A stretch of DNA of 28,152 nucleotides from Candidatus Magasanikbacteria bacterium CG_4_10_14_0_2_um_filter_41_10 (GCA_002792995.1 PFPJ01000029.1:1-28152), one strand, 5' to 3'; positions 1 to 7,148 are shown, counted from the stretch's first letter. Notes: generated by a model not told the origin, from the letters alone. Translations and numbers: made by a program.

Positions 1-1
1 A

Positions 2-772
2 ATAAAAGGAGTGTCACTGACCGGCAGTGAAAAAGCAGGATCCATTGTGGCGGGAATTGCTGGGACAGAAATAAAACCTGTTGTGATGGAGCTGGGTGGC
101 AGTGATCCTTTTATCGTTCTCGAAGACGCTGATATTCAGCTCACGTGCGAGCAGGCAAAAATTTCACGCCTTTTGAACGGTGGGCAAGTGTGTATTTCTG
201 CAAAACGCTTTCTTGTGCATTCATCCCGAGCAGAAGAATTTACAAGCAAACTGAAAGATATTTTTGAAGGTTACACCGTAGGAGATCCTATGGATGAAAC
301 AACGCAGATGGGGCCGATGTCGAGTGAATCTGGACTTCGAGATATTGCGCGACAAGTAAAAGAATCTGTCGATATGGGAGCAACTGTGTTGACTGGTGGA
401 AAGCAACTTGAGCGTGATGGATTTTTTTACACACCCACGATTCTCACAAACGTCACGCCAGACATGCCTGCATGGAAAGAAGAAACATTTGGACCTGTTG
501 CAACGGTGATATCTTTTGATACTATAGATGAAGCTGTTGCACTTGCCAATGATTCTTCGTTTGGTCTTGGTGCGAGTGTATTTACAAATGACATGGCACT
601 TGCAAAAGAAATTATTCCAAAACTTGAATCCGGTATGGTGTTTGTGAATGGATTTGTAAAAACAGATCCGAGACTTCCAACTGGTGGAATAAAACGTTCT
701 GGTGTCGGGCGAGAACTTGGGTTTGCGGGGATTCGTGCATTTACCAATATGAAAACTGTTTGGATTAAATAA
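2..772 (+). CDS. NAD(P)-dependent aldehyde dehydrogenase, succinate-semialdehyde dehydrogenase (Sad/YneI) type, 5' truncated
   Basis: This is the C-terminal half of an aldehyde dehydrogenase. The frame is open from base 2 with no start codon inside the window, so the gene begins upstream; the GTG at 11 is internal because the residues before it (IKGVSLTGSEKAG) belong to the conserved cofactor-binding loop. Visible family motifs are VMELGGSDPF with the general-base Glu, NGGQVCISAKRF with the catalytic Cys, EETFGPV, and a C-terminus (DPRLPTGGIKRSGVGREL) that matches the Sad/YneI branch closely. The family oxidises semialdehydes such as succinate semialdehyde to the acid in the cytoplasm; the true substrate cannot be read from sequence. 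The stop is only 5 bases before the nitrilase-family gene, so the two are probably co-transcribed. Confidence 0.9.
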   Translation: MKGVSLTGSEKAGSIVAGIAGTEIKPVVMELGGSDPFIVLEDADIQLTCEQAKISRLLNGGQVCISAKRFLVHSSRAEEFTSKLKDIFEGYTVGDPMDETTQMGPMSSESGLRDIARQVKESVDMGATVLTGGKQLERDGFFYTPTILTNVTPDMPAWKEETFGPVATVISFDTIDEAVALANDSSFGLGASVFTNDMALAKEIIPKLESGMVFVNGFVKTDPRLPTGGIKRSGVGRELGFAGIRAFTNMKTVWIK

Positions 773-777
773 TATTT

Positions 778-1563
778 ATGAAAGTTGGATACATACAAAC
801 ATCACCAATATTTGGTGAGAAAGAACAAAACTTTGAAGAAGTGCGTTCACTCTTGAAAGATGTACACGCTGATTTATTGGTATTGCCTGAATTATTTGCG
901 ACAGGGTATGCTTTTACTTCAACAGAAGAAGCTGTGTCGTTTGCTGAAGATGTTGAAGGTAAAACTGCTGTATTTTTGAAAGAAATATCAAAAATGACAG
1001 GAGCCGCCATTGTTGCAGGTTTTGTAGAAAAGGAAGGTGATCATATATATAATTCGTCCCTGATCGTCTCAGATGGAATCATTTTGGATACGTATAGAAA
1101 AATTCATCTTTTTAATAAAGAAAAACTTTGGTTTTCTCCGGGAGACAAACCTTTGAAAGTACATGAAATAAATGGTGCAAAGATTGGAGTCATGATTTGT
1201 TTTGATTGGATGTTTCCCGAGGTCACAAGGACGTTGGCATTGCAAGGGATGCAAATTTTGGCACACCCCTCTAATCTTGTGATGCCGTATTGCCAAAAGG
1301 CAATGGTGACGAGATGTTTAGAAAATAGAGTGTTTGCGGTAACCTCAAATCGAATCGGTACTGAATATCGTGGCGATGATAATTTTACATTTACTGGAGC
1401 GAGTCAAATAACTGGAATTGATGGCAGTGTTCTTGCTTCATCTCCAACAGATCAAACATCTGTAACTATAGTAGAAATTGATGTCTCTCTTGCAGATAAT
1501 AAGATGATAAATGAATATAATGATGTATCTAAAGATAGGAGGACAGAATTTTTTCATTTGTAA
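778..1563 (+). CDS. Carbon-nitrogen hydrolase (nitrilase superfamily, omega-amidase-like)
   Basis: A 261-residue cytoplasmic amidase-fold enzyme. The Glu-Lys-Cys catalytic triad of the nitrilase superfamily is visible: Glu38 in LPELFATGY, Lys108 in YRKIHLF, and nucleophile Cys141 in VMICFDWMFPE. The length is normal for the single-domain family. Members hydrolyse non-peptide C-N bonds in small amides or carbamoyl compounds. Omega-amidase (deaminated glutamine/asparagine repair) and carbamoyl-putrescine-type activities are both possible, and the sequence alone does not choose. It sits 5 bases after the dehydrogenase and 9 bases before transaldolase, suggesting an operon. There is no Shine-Dalgarno sequence before the ATG, only an A/T stretch, as with most resident genes here. 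Confidence 0.88.
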   Translation: MKVGYIQTSPIFGEKEQNFEEVRSLLKDVHADLLVLPELFATGYAFTSTEEAVSFAEDVEGKTAVFLKEISKMTGAAIVAGFVEKEGDHIYNSSLIVSDGIILDTYRKIHLFNKEKLWFSPGDKPLKVHEINGAKIGVMICFDWMFPEVTRTLALQGMQILAHPSNLVMPYCQKAMVTRCLENRVFAVTSNRIGTEYRGDDNFTFTGASQITGIDGSVLASSPTDQTSVTIVEIDVSLADNKMINEYNDVSKDRRTEFFHL

Positions 1564-1572
1564 TATATTTTT

Positions 1573-2445
1573 ATGAAACCAACCAACCTCCACACACAAC
1601 TTTTCCTCGACAGCGGTGACCCACAAGAAACAAAAACAATGATAGAGACACTTGGTTTTCTCGATGGACAGACGACAAATCCATCGTTGATTGCAAAAAG
1701 TCCTGTGGCGCAAGAACGTCTTGCTAGTGGCAATCCATTTACACAGGAAGAAGTCTTTGAATATTACAAAACAACTGTATACGAAATTCGAGAGATTCTG
1801 CCAAAGGGATCTATTTCTGTAGAAGTGTATGCAGATGCCGAAACAACTGCAGACATGATGATAGAACAAGGGAAAAAAATGGCAACATGGATTCCTGGCG
1901 TGCATATAAAACTTCCAACAAACGCAGAAGGACTAAAAGCCGCGCGTGCACTTGTAGATGAAGGATACAATATCAATATGACGCTTGTGTTCTCTCAGGC
2001 ACAAGCTGCTGCAGTATATGCTGCAACGAGCGGTGCAAAGAAAGGGCAAGTTTTTCTTTCACCATTCATCGGACGGCTGGATGATATTGGAGAAAATGGG
2101 ATGGACTTGATTGCGAATGTTCTCAAGATGTACAAAGAAGGAGATGGACATGTAGAAGTTCTCACTGCGAGTGTGCGAAGTATGGAACATTTTTTTGCAG
2201 CGATTGCACTTGGCAGTGATATCATCACTGTCCCTGGAAAATATTTGCCCGCGTGGCAAGAAGGTGGCATGGAAGTGCCAACAGCATATACATATACTCG
2301 CGAAGATTTGAAACCGATCGCGTACGAAGAGTTGTCACTCACTGATGATGTTTCTTCTTACAATATTCAACATAATCTGACGGATAAAGGATTGGAAAAA
2401 TTTGTGGCGGATTGGAAGGCGTTGTTTGAAGTTGGAAAAGCGTAA
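1573..2445 (+). CDS. tal: Transaldolase family protein
   Basis: A 290-residue TIM-barrel aldolase. Transaldolase moves a dihydroxyacetone unit between sugar phosphates in the non-oxidative pentose phosphate pathway. Family motifs are clear: DGQTTNPSLI near residue 31, SVEVYAD near 82, the Schiff-base lysine Lys113 in HIKLPTN, NMTLVFSQAQA near 135, and SPFIGRLDD. The length lies between the short fructose-6-phosphate aldolase/TalC class (about 220) and TalA/B (about 320), so exact placement is open. It is last in a close-packed + strand run and is followed by an intrinsic terminator. Transketolase, its usual partner, lies about 790 bases downstream beyond a GC-rich island on the other strand. 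Confidence 0.9.
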   Translation: MKPTNLHTQLFLDSGDPQETKTMIETLGFLDGQTTNPSLIAKSPVAQERLASGNPFTQEEVFEYYKTTVYEIREILPKGSISVEVYADAETTADMMIEQGKKMATWIPGVHIKLPTNAEGLKAARALVDEGYNINMTLVFSQAQAAAVYAATSGAKKGQVFLSPFIGRLDDIGENGMDLIANVLKMYKEGDGHVEVLTASVRSMEHFFAAIALGSDIITVPGKYLPAWQEGGMEVPTAYTYTREDLKPIAYEELSLTDDVSSYNIQHNLTDKGLEKFVADWKALFEVGKA

Positions 2446-2476
2446 CTGGTAAATAGTAAACAGTAATTAGGAAAAT

Positions 2477-2507
2477 AAAAAAGGACGTTTGGGAACGTTC
2501 TTTTTTT
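2477..2507 (+). terminator. Intrinsic terminator after transaldolase
   Basis: Arms AAAAAAGGACGTT (2477-2489) and AACGTTCTTTTTTT (2494-2507) pair, with one G-U, around a four-base loop. The 3' arm ends in seven Ts. It lies 31 bases after the transaldolase stop. Confidence 0.85.
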
Positions 2508-2528
2508 GTTGTTTCAAAAATGAATCGA

Positions 2529-2568
2529 ATCGTCCCGCACCGTCGCTGTGAGCGGCGGGCGGGACGAT
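2529..2568 (-). terminator. Large GC-rich hairpin closing the first GC-rich island
   Basis: Ten bases ATCGTCCCGC (2529-2538) pair perfectly with GCGGGACGAT (2559-2568). An inner eight-pair stem (2540-2547 with 2551-2558, one G-U) closes on a GTG loop, with a single bulged A at 2539. It lies just after the last gene of the island on the minus strand. The following U tract is weak (ATTTTT after several bases), so termination is likely but not certain. Confidence 0.6.
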
Positions 2569-2592
2569 CGGCGGCGCGTGAGCAAGACATCA

Positions 2593-2847
2593 TCATGCCG
2601 CAGTGGACAGCATGGGGATGACCCACGTGGTGAGCTGTAGGAGCTCCTCCTCGGAGTAGGCGCGGACCGGCGCATTGTTGATGCTGAGCCAGTACTTCCG
2701 GACTTTGTCGACCACCTTGCTGGCGCTGTAGATGTAGGCCAGCTCCATGACGGTGTCGACGTCGAGCAGATCCTTCGTAGTGATGTGGAAGCTGTATTCC
2801 GGCAGGGACTTGTCGTTGATGGCCTCGGGGATAGATCTGTGGTACAT
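2593..2847 (-). CDS. Hypothetical protein, 84 aa, GC-rich island 1
   Basis: I do not recognise this protein. It is predicted soluble, mixed charge, probably mostly helical (the stretch from about residue 26 to 52 is helix-like), without signal peptide or cysteines. The start at 2847 is chosen because GAGGAG lies 4 bases upstream, overlapping the stop of the preceding gene, which implies translational coupling. GC content is 38 of 60 in 2641-2700, far above the neighbouring resident genes, and codons end mostly in G or C. A 40-base GC-rich hairpin follows. The coding frame is supported by the ribosome site, the coupling and the codon bias, not by homology. Confidence 0.68.
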   Translation of the reverse strand: MYHRSIPEAINDKSLPEYSFHITTKDLLDVDTVMELAYIYSASKVVDKVRKYWLSINNAPVRAYSEEELLQLTTWVIPMLSTAA

Positions 2848-2856
2848 CTCTTCTCC

Positions 2857-3120
2857 TCATTCCTCGGTGTGTTGTTCTTTCATCTCGACTGCTGCCATGA
2901 AAGGAATCAGCTCGTGCTTGGCGATGCTGTTACGAGCGTCTTCACTCGCAAACCTGAGCGCGAGCACAACCTTCGAGTCCTGAAAATCGTGGTGGGTGTG
3001 ATTGCGCATTTCTCCTTCTTCCACGTTTGGATGCGATCTCCCTACTTTTCCTGAGGGGAGGACAATTTTGCATCCGTACTCTCCGCTTTGGGAAAGGTAA
3101 AAATATACATCTACGCGCAT
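2857..3120 (-). CDS. Hypothetical protein, 87 aa, GC-rich island 1
   Basis: Unrecognised soluble protein. A longer reading to 3153 exists, but GGAGG lies six bases before the ATG at 3120 (GGAGGAGCTACATG), so I start there. The N-terminus alternates like beta strands (VDVYFYLSQSGEYGCKIVLP), the centre holds a His/acidic cluster (NHTHHDFQDS) that could bind metal, and the C-terminal half is helical. The promoter TTGACT-17-TAGTTT lies just upstream. It is first in a two-gene unit with the 84-residue protein, nine bases apart. The GC-rich composition differs from the flanking transaldolase and transketolase genes, suggesting transfer. Function unknown. Confidence 0.68.
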   Translation of the reverse strand: MRVDVYFYLSQSGEYGCKIVLPSGKVGRSHPNVEEGEMRNHTHHDFQDSKVVLALRFASEDARNSIAKHELIPFMAAVEMKEQHTEE

Positions 3121-3143
3121 GTAGCTCCTCCTTTGCCAAAATA

Positions 3144-3172
3144 AAACTACCAACCTCCTACCTTTTAGTCAA
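3144..3172 (-). promoter_or_regulatory. Promoter of GC-rich island 1
   Basis: On the minus strand TTGACT (3167-3172), a 17-base spacer and TAGTTT (3144-3149) precede the 87-residue gene; the predicted transcript starts near 3137, giving a leader of about 17 bases that holds the GGAGG site. Confidence 0.55.
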
Positions 3173-3198
3173 GCAAGAAGAGTGCTACAATACTCATT

Positions 3199-3230
3199 GA
3201 TTACGCTGATTCAAAAGGATTACACAGATT
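3199..3230 (+). repeat. Dispersed repeat with GGATTACACAGA core, copy 1
   Basis: The words GATTACGCTGATT and GGATTACACAGATT stand in tandem immediately before the transketolase start. The 12-base core GGATTACACAGA (3217-3228) recurs exactly at 21425-21436, next to the ruvB start. Similar words are known as short dispersed repeats in other bacterial genomes (recollection, not checked). Confidence 0.5.
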
Positions 3231-3236
3231 TAATAT

Positions 3237-5162
3237 ATGAGTATGAAGTCACTTCCAAAGCTTGGAGAAGCCCTGTCAGAGGAACAGATTGCCTTTTTGA
3301 AGACCTTTTCGAGGTCTTGTCGACGGTCTATCCTACAAATGACGACCAATGCCTCGAGCGGGCATCCTGGTGGCTCTCTGTCGTGCGTTGATTATCTGTC
3401 ACTTGTCTATACATTCATTCTCTCTCAGAGCGGTGATCCTATTATTGTTTCAAATGGTCATATCTCTCCTGCTGTATACGCAGTGCTTGCAGAAATGGGA
3501 TATATAAACAAAGAAGAAGTCGTTGCCGATTTTCGAAAAATTGGGACACCGTACGAAGGACATGTGACACGACATGTGCCGGGTGTGTGGTATGGGACAG
3601 GGCCACTTGGCGCTGGCGTGTCTGCTGCAAGTGGATTTGCATTGGCGGGCGCCTTGCAAGAGAAAAAAGAAAAAATCTTTGCGCTTGTTGGTGATGGAGA
3701 ATCAGAAGAAGGGCAAGTGTATGAAATGATGCATGTCGCTGCAAAATATAAACTCGATAATTTTATCGTGTTCATGGACTACAACGAAGTGCAGCTGACT
3801 GACAGTCTTGCCGAAGTCATGCCGTATCATCCAAAAGCGCATTTTGAAGCGTCGGGCTGGCATGTTATTGAAGTGGATGGACATGATTATGCTGCGATGT
3901 GGAAGGCGCTGAAAGAAGCATACGATGTGAAAGGAAAACCAGTGTTCATTCTCGGCAAAACCATCATGGGTAAAGGAGTAGACTTCATGGAAAAAACTGG
4001 GCGTGCACGAGAAGCAACGTGGCATGGAAAGACAGCGACTCAAGAACAAATTCAGCCAGCTCTTGATGGAGAACTTGCGTTGTCAGAGGATCAGAAATTA
4101 GAAATCAGAAATTTCGTTGAGAAACTTGTTACGTGGCATCCTGAAAAACCATCATTTCCTGAGTTACTTTCAAAAACAAAGATTGATGCTGGCAAGCCAC
4201 GTGTATATGAAGCAGGTGAAGTAGGCGATTGTCGTGGGGCGTATGGAAAGGCACTTCTCGATCTTGCTGAGGCAAATGAAGACGTGGTTGCGCTCACCGC
4301 GGACCTTGCTGGCTCTGTGAAAACAGACGGTATCCAGAAAGCATTTCCAAATCGACATATCGACGTCGGTGTTGCCGAACAACAAATGGTGAGTATGAGT
4401 GGTGGCATGAGTTTGTCTGGGTTTGTTCCATTTTGTTCTACGTTTGGTGCATTTATGACCAGTCGGGCAAAAGATCAAGCGCGCGTGAACGACATAAACA
4501 TGGCAAATGTAAAAATGGTGGCAACGCATTGCGGACTGTCTGTTGGAGAAGATGGTCCGACGCATCAAGCTATTGATGATAGCGGATCATTTCTTGGTTT
4601 TTTCAATACCATGCTCCTCGAACCGGCTGATCCAAATCAGTGCGACAGGATGATTCGCTATGTAGCATCGCACTATGGAAATTTTTATGTTCGCATGGGA
4701 CGACACAAAATTCCTGTACTCACAAAACAAAATGGTTCAGTCTTGTTTGATGCAGACTACGAGTATTATTATGGACGGTGTGATGTGCTCCGAACAGGAA
4801 AAGATGTCACAATTGCGGCTATGGGAGGAACCGTTGCGGAAGCGTTGTCAGCTTGGAGCACACTGAAAGAAAAAGGAATTTCTGCAGAAGTAGTGATTGT
4901 GAGTTCGATCAAACAATTTGATACGCCACTCTTCACATCACTCAAAAAAACCAAAAAACTTGTGACGGTGGAGGACCATAACACGCATTCAGGACTTGCA
5001 TCGCAACTTGCAAAAGCCCTTCAAGAAAAAAAGATTGTCCTCGATGCGTGTACAGATCTTGGGGTGAAAGAATATCAGCTTTCTGGGAAATGGGATGAGT
5101 TGTATGCGGCGGCGGGGATTGATCGTATTGCTATTGTTGCTGCTGTTGAAAAATTGATATAG
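3237..5162 (+). CDS. tkt: Transketolase
   Basis: A full-length 641-residue thiamine-diphosphate enzyme that moves two-carbon units between sugar phosphates, giving ribose 5-phosphate and erythrose 4-phosphate. The N-terminal TPP domain shows SGHPGGSLS, the substrate/TPP motif HVTRHVPGVWYGTGPLGAG and the GDG...N cofactor motif GDGESEEGQVYE...YKLDN. The pyrimidine domain begins near residue 325 with ADLAGSVKTDG and VAEQQMVSMSGG; a C-terminal domain with VEDHNTHSGL follows. It is one chain, not split as in many archaea. No ribosome site precedes the ATG; a second ATG lies two codons in. The stretch 4091-4115 (TCAGAAATTAGAAATCAGAA) coding QKLEIRNF between domains looks like a repeat-derived insertion. 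Confidence 0.95.
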   Translation: MSMKSLPKLGEALSEEQIAFLKTFSRSCRRSILQMTTNASSGHPGGSLSCVDYLSLVYTFILSQSGDPIIVSNGHISPAVYAVLAEMGYINKEEVVADFRKIGTPYEGHVTRHVPGVWYGTGPLGAGVSAASGFALAGALQEKKEKIFALVGDGESEEGQVYEMMHVAAKYKLDNFIVFMDYNEVQLTDSLAEVMPYHPKAHFEASGWHVIEVDGHDYAAMWKALKEAYDVKGKPVFILGKTIMGKGVDFMEKTGRAREATWHGKTATQEQIQPALDGELALSEDQKLEIRNFVEKLVTWHPEKPSFPELLSKTKIDAGKPRVYEAGEVGDCRGAYGKALLDLAEANEDVVALTADLAGSVKTDGIQKAFPNRHIDVGVAEQQMVSMSGGMSLSGFVPFCSTFGAFMTSRAKDQARVNDINMANVKMVATHCGLSVGEDGPTHQAIDDSGSFLGFFNTMLLEPADPNQCDRMIRYVASHYGNFYVRMGRHKIPVLTKQNGSVLFDADYEYYYGRCDVLRTGKDVTIAAMGGTVAEALSAWSTLKEKGISAEVVIVSSIKQFDTPLFTSLKKTKKLVTVEDHNTHSGLASQLAKALQEKKIVLDACTDLGVKEYQLSGKWDELYAAAGIDRIAIVAAVEKLI

Positions 5163-5199
5163 TAGTTTTGTTGATGGATAACGTATAGTAATTTCTTCC

Positions 5200-5223
5200 T
5201 TCCTTTTTGTCACCAAAAAGGAA
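5200..5223. repeat. Ten-base-pair hairpin TTCCTTTTTG/CAAAAAGGAA after transketolase
   Basis: TTCCTTTTTG (5200-5209) and CAAAAAGGAA (5214-5223) form a perfect stem with loop TCAC. No clean U tract follows on +, so it may be a weak terminator or the left end of the structured element that follows. Similar C/T-rich...A-rich palindromes occur as dispersed repeats in many bacteria (recollection). Confidence 0.5.
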
Positions 5224-5232
5224 CAAAAAGTG

Positions 5233-5313
5233 TCAAGGGAAAGAACTCTCCTGTGGAGGCGCTAAGTACGTACTCATTGGCAAGTGCTGAGGCTCAAACA
5301 GCTTTCCCCTTGA
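5233..5313. other. Folded intergenic element (possible ncRNA or repeat)
   Basis: TCAAGGGAAAG (5233-5243) pairs with CTTTCCCCTTGA (5302-5313) with one bulged base, enclosing about 58 bases. Inside are a CTCC-TGT-GGAG hairpin (5248-5258) and the perfect palindrome AGTACGTACT (5265-5274). The span is more GC-rich than its flanks and has no convincing ORF. I do not recognise it as SRP RNA, 6S or tmRNA. It fills most of the gap between transketolase and the EF-P terminator. Strand unknown. Confidence 0.4.
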
Positions 5314-5356
5314 AACCTCTTTGGTGCAGAATAGTATTATGAATTAAATCAATTAT

Positions 5357-5386
5357 AAACAAAACCACCAGCTCTTTGCCGGTGGT
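5357..5386 (-). terminator. Intrinsic terminator of efp
   Basis: Reading the minus strand, ACCACCGGC (5386-5378) pairs with GCTGGTGGT (5372-5364), one G-U, loop AAAGA, followed by TTTTGTTT. It lies 34 bases past the efp stop. Confidence 0.8.
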
Positions 5387-5419
5387 AATTTATCTATTAC
5401 TTGTTATATGTTTTGTGAT

Positions 5420-5986
5420 TTATTCATTCACTCGTCCGCCGTAGTCGCCTGTTTCTGTATTGATTAATATTTCGTCACCTTCTTTGATAAAGATAGGTGC
5501 TTTCACTTCGAGATCATTTTCTAGAACGACATCCTTCGTGACATTGCCACTTGCCGTATCCCCCTTTACTGCTGGTGGTGCATTTTTTACTGTGTATTGA
5601 ATTTTCTTTGGTAATTCCACTGCGACAATGTTTCCATCATGCATTGCTGCGACGACATCGAGTCCTTCTTTTAAATACTTTGCATCCTCTCCTACAACAT
5701 CTGCATCGACCTCAAGCGTTTCATACGAATCTTTATTCATGAACGAATGTCGATCAGTGCCAGTGTAGAGAAATTGCAATGTTTGTCTGTGCACATCAAC
5801 AGTATCGATACCTTCTCCACTTTTGTAGGTCACCTCAATCGTTTTGCCTGCACTGATATCCTTCATTTTTGTTTTATAAAATGCAGCTCCTTTTCCTGGA
5901 TTGACGAAGTTGAAATCAGACACCACATAGAGGTTCCCGTCTTTTCTTATAACCAGTCCTTTTTTGATATCATCTGTACTTCCCAT
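5420..5986 (-). CDS. efp: Elongation factor P
   Basis: A 188-residue, three-domain tRNA-shaped factor that binds ribosomes stalled at polyproline and stimulates peptide bond formation. The N-terminal KOW-like domain carries the modification loop FVNPGKGAAF with Lys32 at the tip (equivalent to E. coli Lys34). The C-terminal OB domain ends with the family signature PIFIKEGDEILINTETGDY. Length is normal. Lys32 with a PGKG context is compatible with lysylation by EpmA, which is encoded about 3.2 kb away at 9176-10195; EpmB, which makes the beta-lysine donor, is not in the window. The start has no Shine-Dalgarno sequence. A good terminator follows. Confidence 0.95.
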   Translation of the reverse strand: MGSTDDIKKGLVIRKDGNLYVVSDFNFVNPGKGAAFYKTKMKDISAGKTIEVTYKSGEGIDTVDVHRQTLQFLYTGTDRHSFMNKDSYETLEVDADVVGEDAKYLKEGLDVVAAMHDGNIVAVELPKKIQYTVKNAPPAVKGDTASGNVTKDVVLENDLEVKAPIFIKEGDEILINTETGDYGGRVNE

Positions 5987-6089
5987 ACGAGAAAAAACAA
6001 TTAACGATTAAGAAATATACATTTATAATAACTTTAACGAAGGGAATACTAGCACAATTTTCTTTTTTTGGCAACTGTAGAAAAGAGCA

Positions 6090-6114
6090 AATCCAGCTTG
6101 GTAAGAGCTGGATT
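6090..6114. other. Nine-base-pair intergenic hairpin
   Basis: AATCCAGCT (6090-6098) and AGCTGGATT (6106-6114) form a perfect stem with loop TGGTAAG between efp and the second GC-rich island. There is no strong T tract in either direction. The word ATCCAGC recurs in the next element at 6202-6208. Confidence 0.4.
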
Positions 6115-6121
6115 GAATATC

Positions 6122-6238
6122 CTATGACCTCACATATCTACAACCAACGTTTGTTGGGTGCACAATGAGAGCGCTGGATTTTTGAGCAAGGCGCTCTCTG
6201 TATCCAGCGGACAGGGGTGGCCAGCCCAGTGCAGCCAT
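6122..6238 (-). CDS. Possible small protein, 38 aa, downstream of the barrel protein
   Basis: A short frame on the minus strand begins at 6238 behind AAGGAGG, three bases from the ATG, an almost ideal ribosome site 14 bases after the stop of the 197-residue gene. The first half (MAALGWPPLSAGYRERLAQK) is GC-rich like the island; the rest runs into AT-rich resident sequence and ends at TAG 6122. This pattern suggests either a real coupled mini-gene or the start of a second cassette gene whose body was lost. No homology is recognised, and the frame overlaps the hairpins at 6167-6209. Confidence 0.35.
   Translation of the reverse strand: MAALGWPPLSAGYRERLAQKSSALIVHPTNVGCRYVRS
6167..6209. other. 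Mutually exclusive hairpins
   Basis: GAGAGCGC (6167-6174) pairs with GCGCTCTC (6191-6198), while the overlapping CGCTGGAT (6172-6179) pairs with ATCCAGCG (6202-6209). Each is a perfect eight-pair stem; they share the CGC at 6172-6174, so both cannot form completely. This could be a terminator or a switch at the end of the barrel-protein unit; there is no T tract. Confidence 0.4.
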
Positions 6239-6258
6239 ATACCTCCTTGGGTATTGTG

Positions 6259-6852
6259 TTAGAAGCTGTATTTGATGCCCGCCATTGTGCGGGCGATGTC
6301 CGACTTCCTCTCTGGGTCGAAGGGGACCCAGGTCACCCAGGCGGTGACCTGGGTTTCACCGATCGCCAGCGCGAGGTGTGGGCCGATGCCCTTGTGTCTC
6401 CGACCTTCGATGCCGAGCTTGAGCCACGTCGTTACTTGGTACGCGGCGATGGCCTTGTACCACATGCCGTCGACGCCGGTCAGGTCCCACTCGAAGTTCC
6501 CCAGGAAGGAGAACCCTTCGTAGTTGGCCAGGACGGACGTCGTGAAACGTGGTTCGAAGTCCCCCTTATCGACGCGCTGGGTGCCGGCCGACAGCCCTAG
6601 GGTGAGGCCTTCGAGCGGCGTCCAGGTCGGACCGGCATAGACCTCCTCCCATCCCTTCGTGATGAGGAAGAAGGCCTCGACACCAAACTCGTCGTTGAGC
6701 GTCTTGCTCAACAGGCCGTTGATGGTCGGGACGACGCCCGAGCTGTCTGCCGTGGCCTCGACATTGATGAACCCACTCGTGATGGCTTTCACCTCCTTCC
6801 CGGTGTTGAAGAGGGCGAGGATGATGAACCAGAAGATGATAAAAGAACGCAT
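6259..6852 (-). CDS. Exported beta-barrel-like protein, 197 aa, GC-rich island 2
   Basis: The N-terminus is a signal peptide (hydrophobic stretch of residues 3-16, then GKEVKA as a likely cleavage site near residue 23). The mature part is rich in aromatic and Gly residues with alternating polarity, for example GVEAFFLITKGWEE, GLTLGLSAGTQR, WLKLGIEGRRHKG and TAWVTWVPFD, and ends in AGIKYSF. A terminal Phe after alternating residues is the classical outer-membrane beta-barrel signal; the pattern fits an eight-strand barrel. GGAGG lies four bases before the ATG. GC content reaches 40 of 60 bases in 6601-6660. A barrel protein is unexpected if the organism lacks an outer membrane, as most Patescibacteria are thought to. 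Specific function unknown; a surface or secreted factor is an inference. Confidence 0.75.
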   Translation of the reverse strand: MRSFIIFWFIILALFNTGKEVKAITSGFINVEATADSSGVVPTINGLLSKTLNDEFGVEAFFLITKGWEEVYAGPTWTPLEGLTLGLSAGTQRVDKGDFEPRFTTSVLANYEGFSFLGNFEWDLTGVDGMWYKAIAAYQVTTWLKLGIEGRRHKGIGPHLALAIGETQVTAWVTWVPFDPERKSDIARTMAGIKYSF

Positions 6853-6928
6853 GATGCCTCCTTGAAGGCTACAGGACTAAGTGCCTGCTGACTTTCCCCT
6901 TTCACGCAAACCACTTTGGTCGACGTGT

Positions 6929-6976
6929 ATCGGGAAGAAGTATATTTCAACTGTTTGCAATACACTTCTTCCCGAT
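6929..6976. promoter_or_regulatory. Perfect 13-bp inverted repeat upstream of the barrel gene (operator candidate)
   Basis: ATCGGGAAGAAGT (6929-6941) and ACTTCTTCCCGAT (6964-6976) are exact reverse complements separated by 22 bases. The element lies about 77 bases before the barrel gene. A TATACT that could be a -10 on the minus strand overlaps the inner edge of the left arm; no good -35 is seen. A dyad this long around a promoter suggests a repressor or activator site, or a strong 5' leader hairpin. Confidence 0.5.
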
Positions 6977-7093
6977 TTGATCCTGTTTCCTTTTTGTTAT
7001 TAGGTATTATCATAATTTGGCAGACATGTCAATAGTATTTCGCTAGTTTAAGCCAAATAATAGTCACATTTTTTGATACTTTGCTTTGATAAA

Positions 7094-7122
7094 TTGACAA
7101 AAATGGCTACACACAGTACAAT
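7094..7122 (+). promoter_or_regulatory. Promoter of the TrmB-like regulator gene
   Basis: TTGACA (7094-7099), 17-base spacer, TACAAT (7117-7122); predicted start near 7129 gives a 20-base leader without a ribosome site. ACAGT...ACTGT flank the -10, and TGATACT occurs at 7074-7080 and again at 7142-7148, so autoregulation is possible. Confidence 0.7.
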
Positions 7123-7148
7123 TCCACTGTCATAAAAAAAGTGATACT

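Noticed and set aside
2529..2568. Integron attC site closing a gene cassette
   Set aside because: The hairpin is nearly perfect and lacks the GTTRRRY/RYYYAAC core boxes; terminator function is simpler.
2593..3153. Alternative genetic code (UGA as Gly)
   Set aside because: UGA ends several well-supported genes, and well-recognised proteins contain no in-frame UGA.
5233..5313. SRP RNA, 6S RNA or tmRNA
   Set aside because: The SRP tetraloop and loop-E region, the 6S open-complex bubble and a tRNA-like acceptor are all missing.
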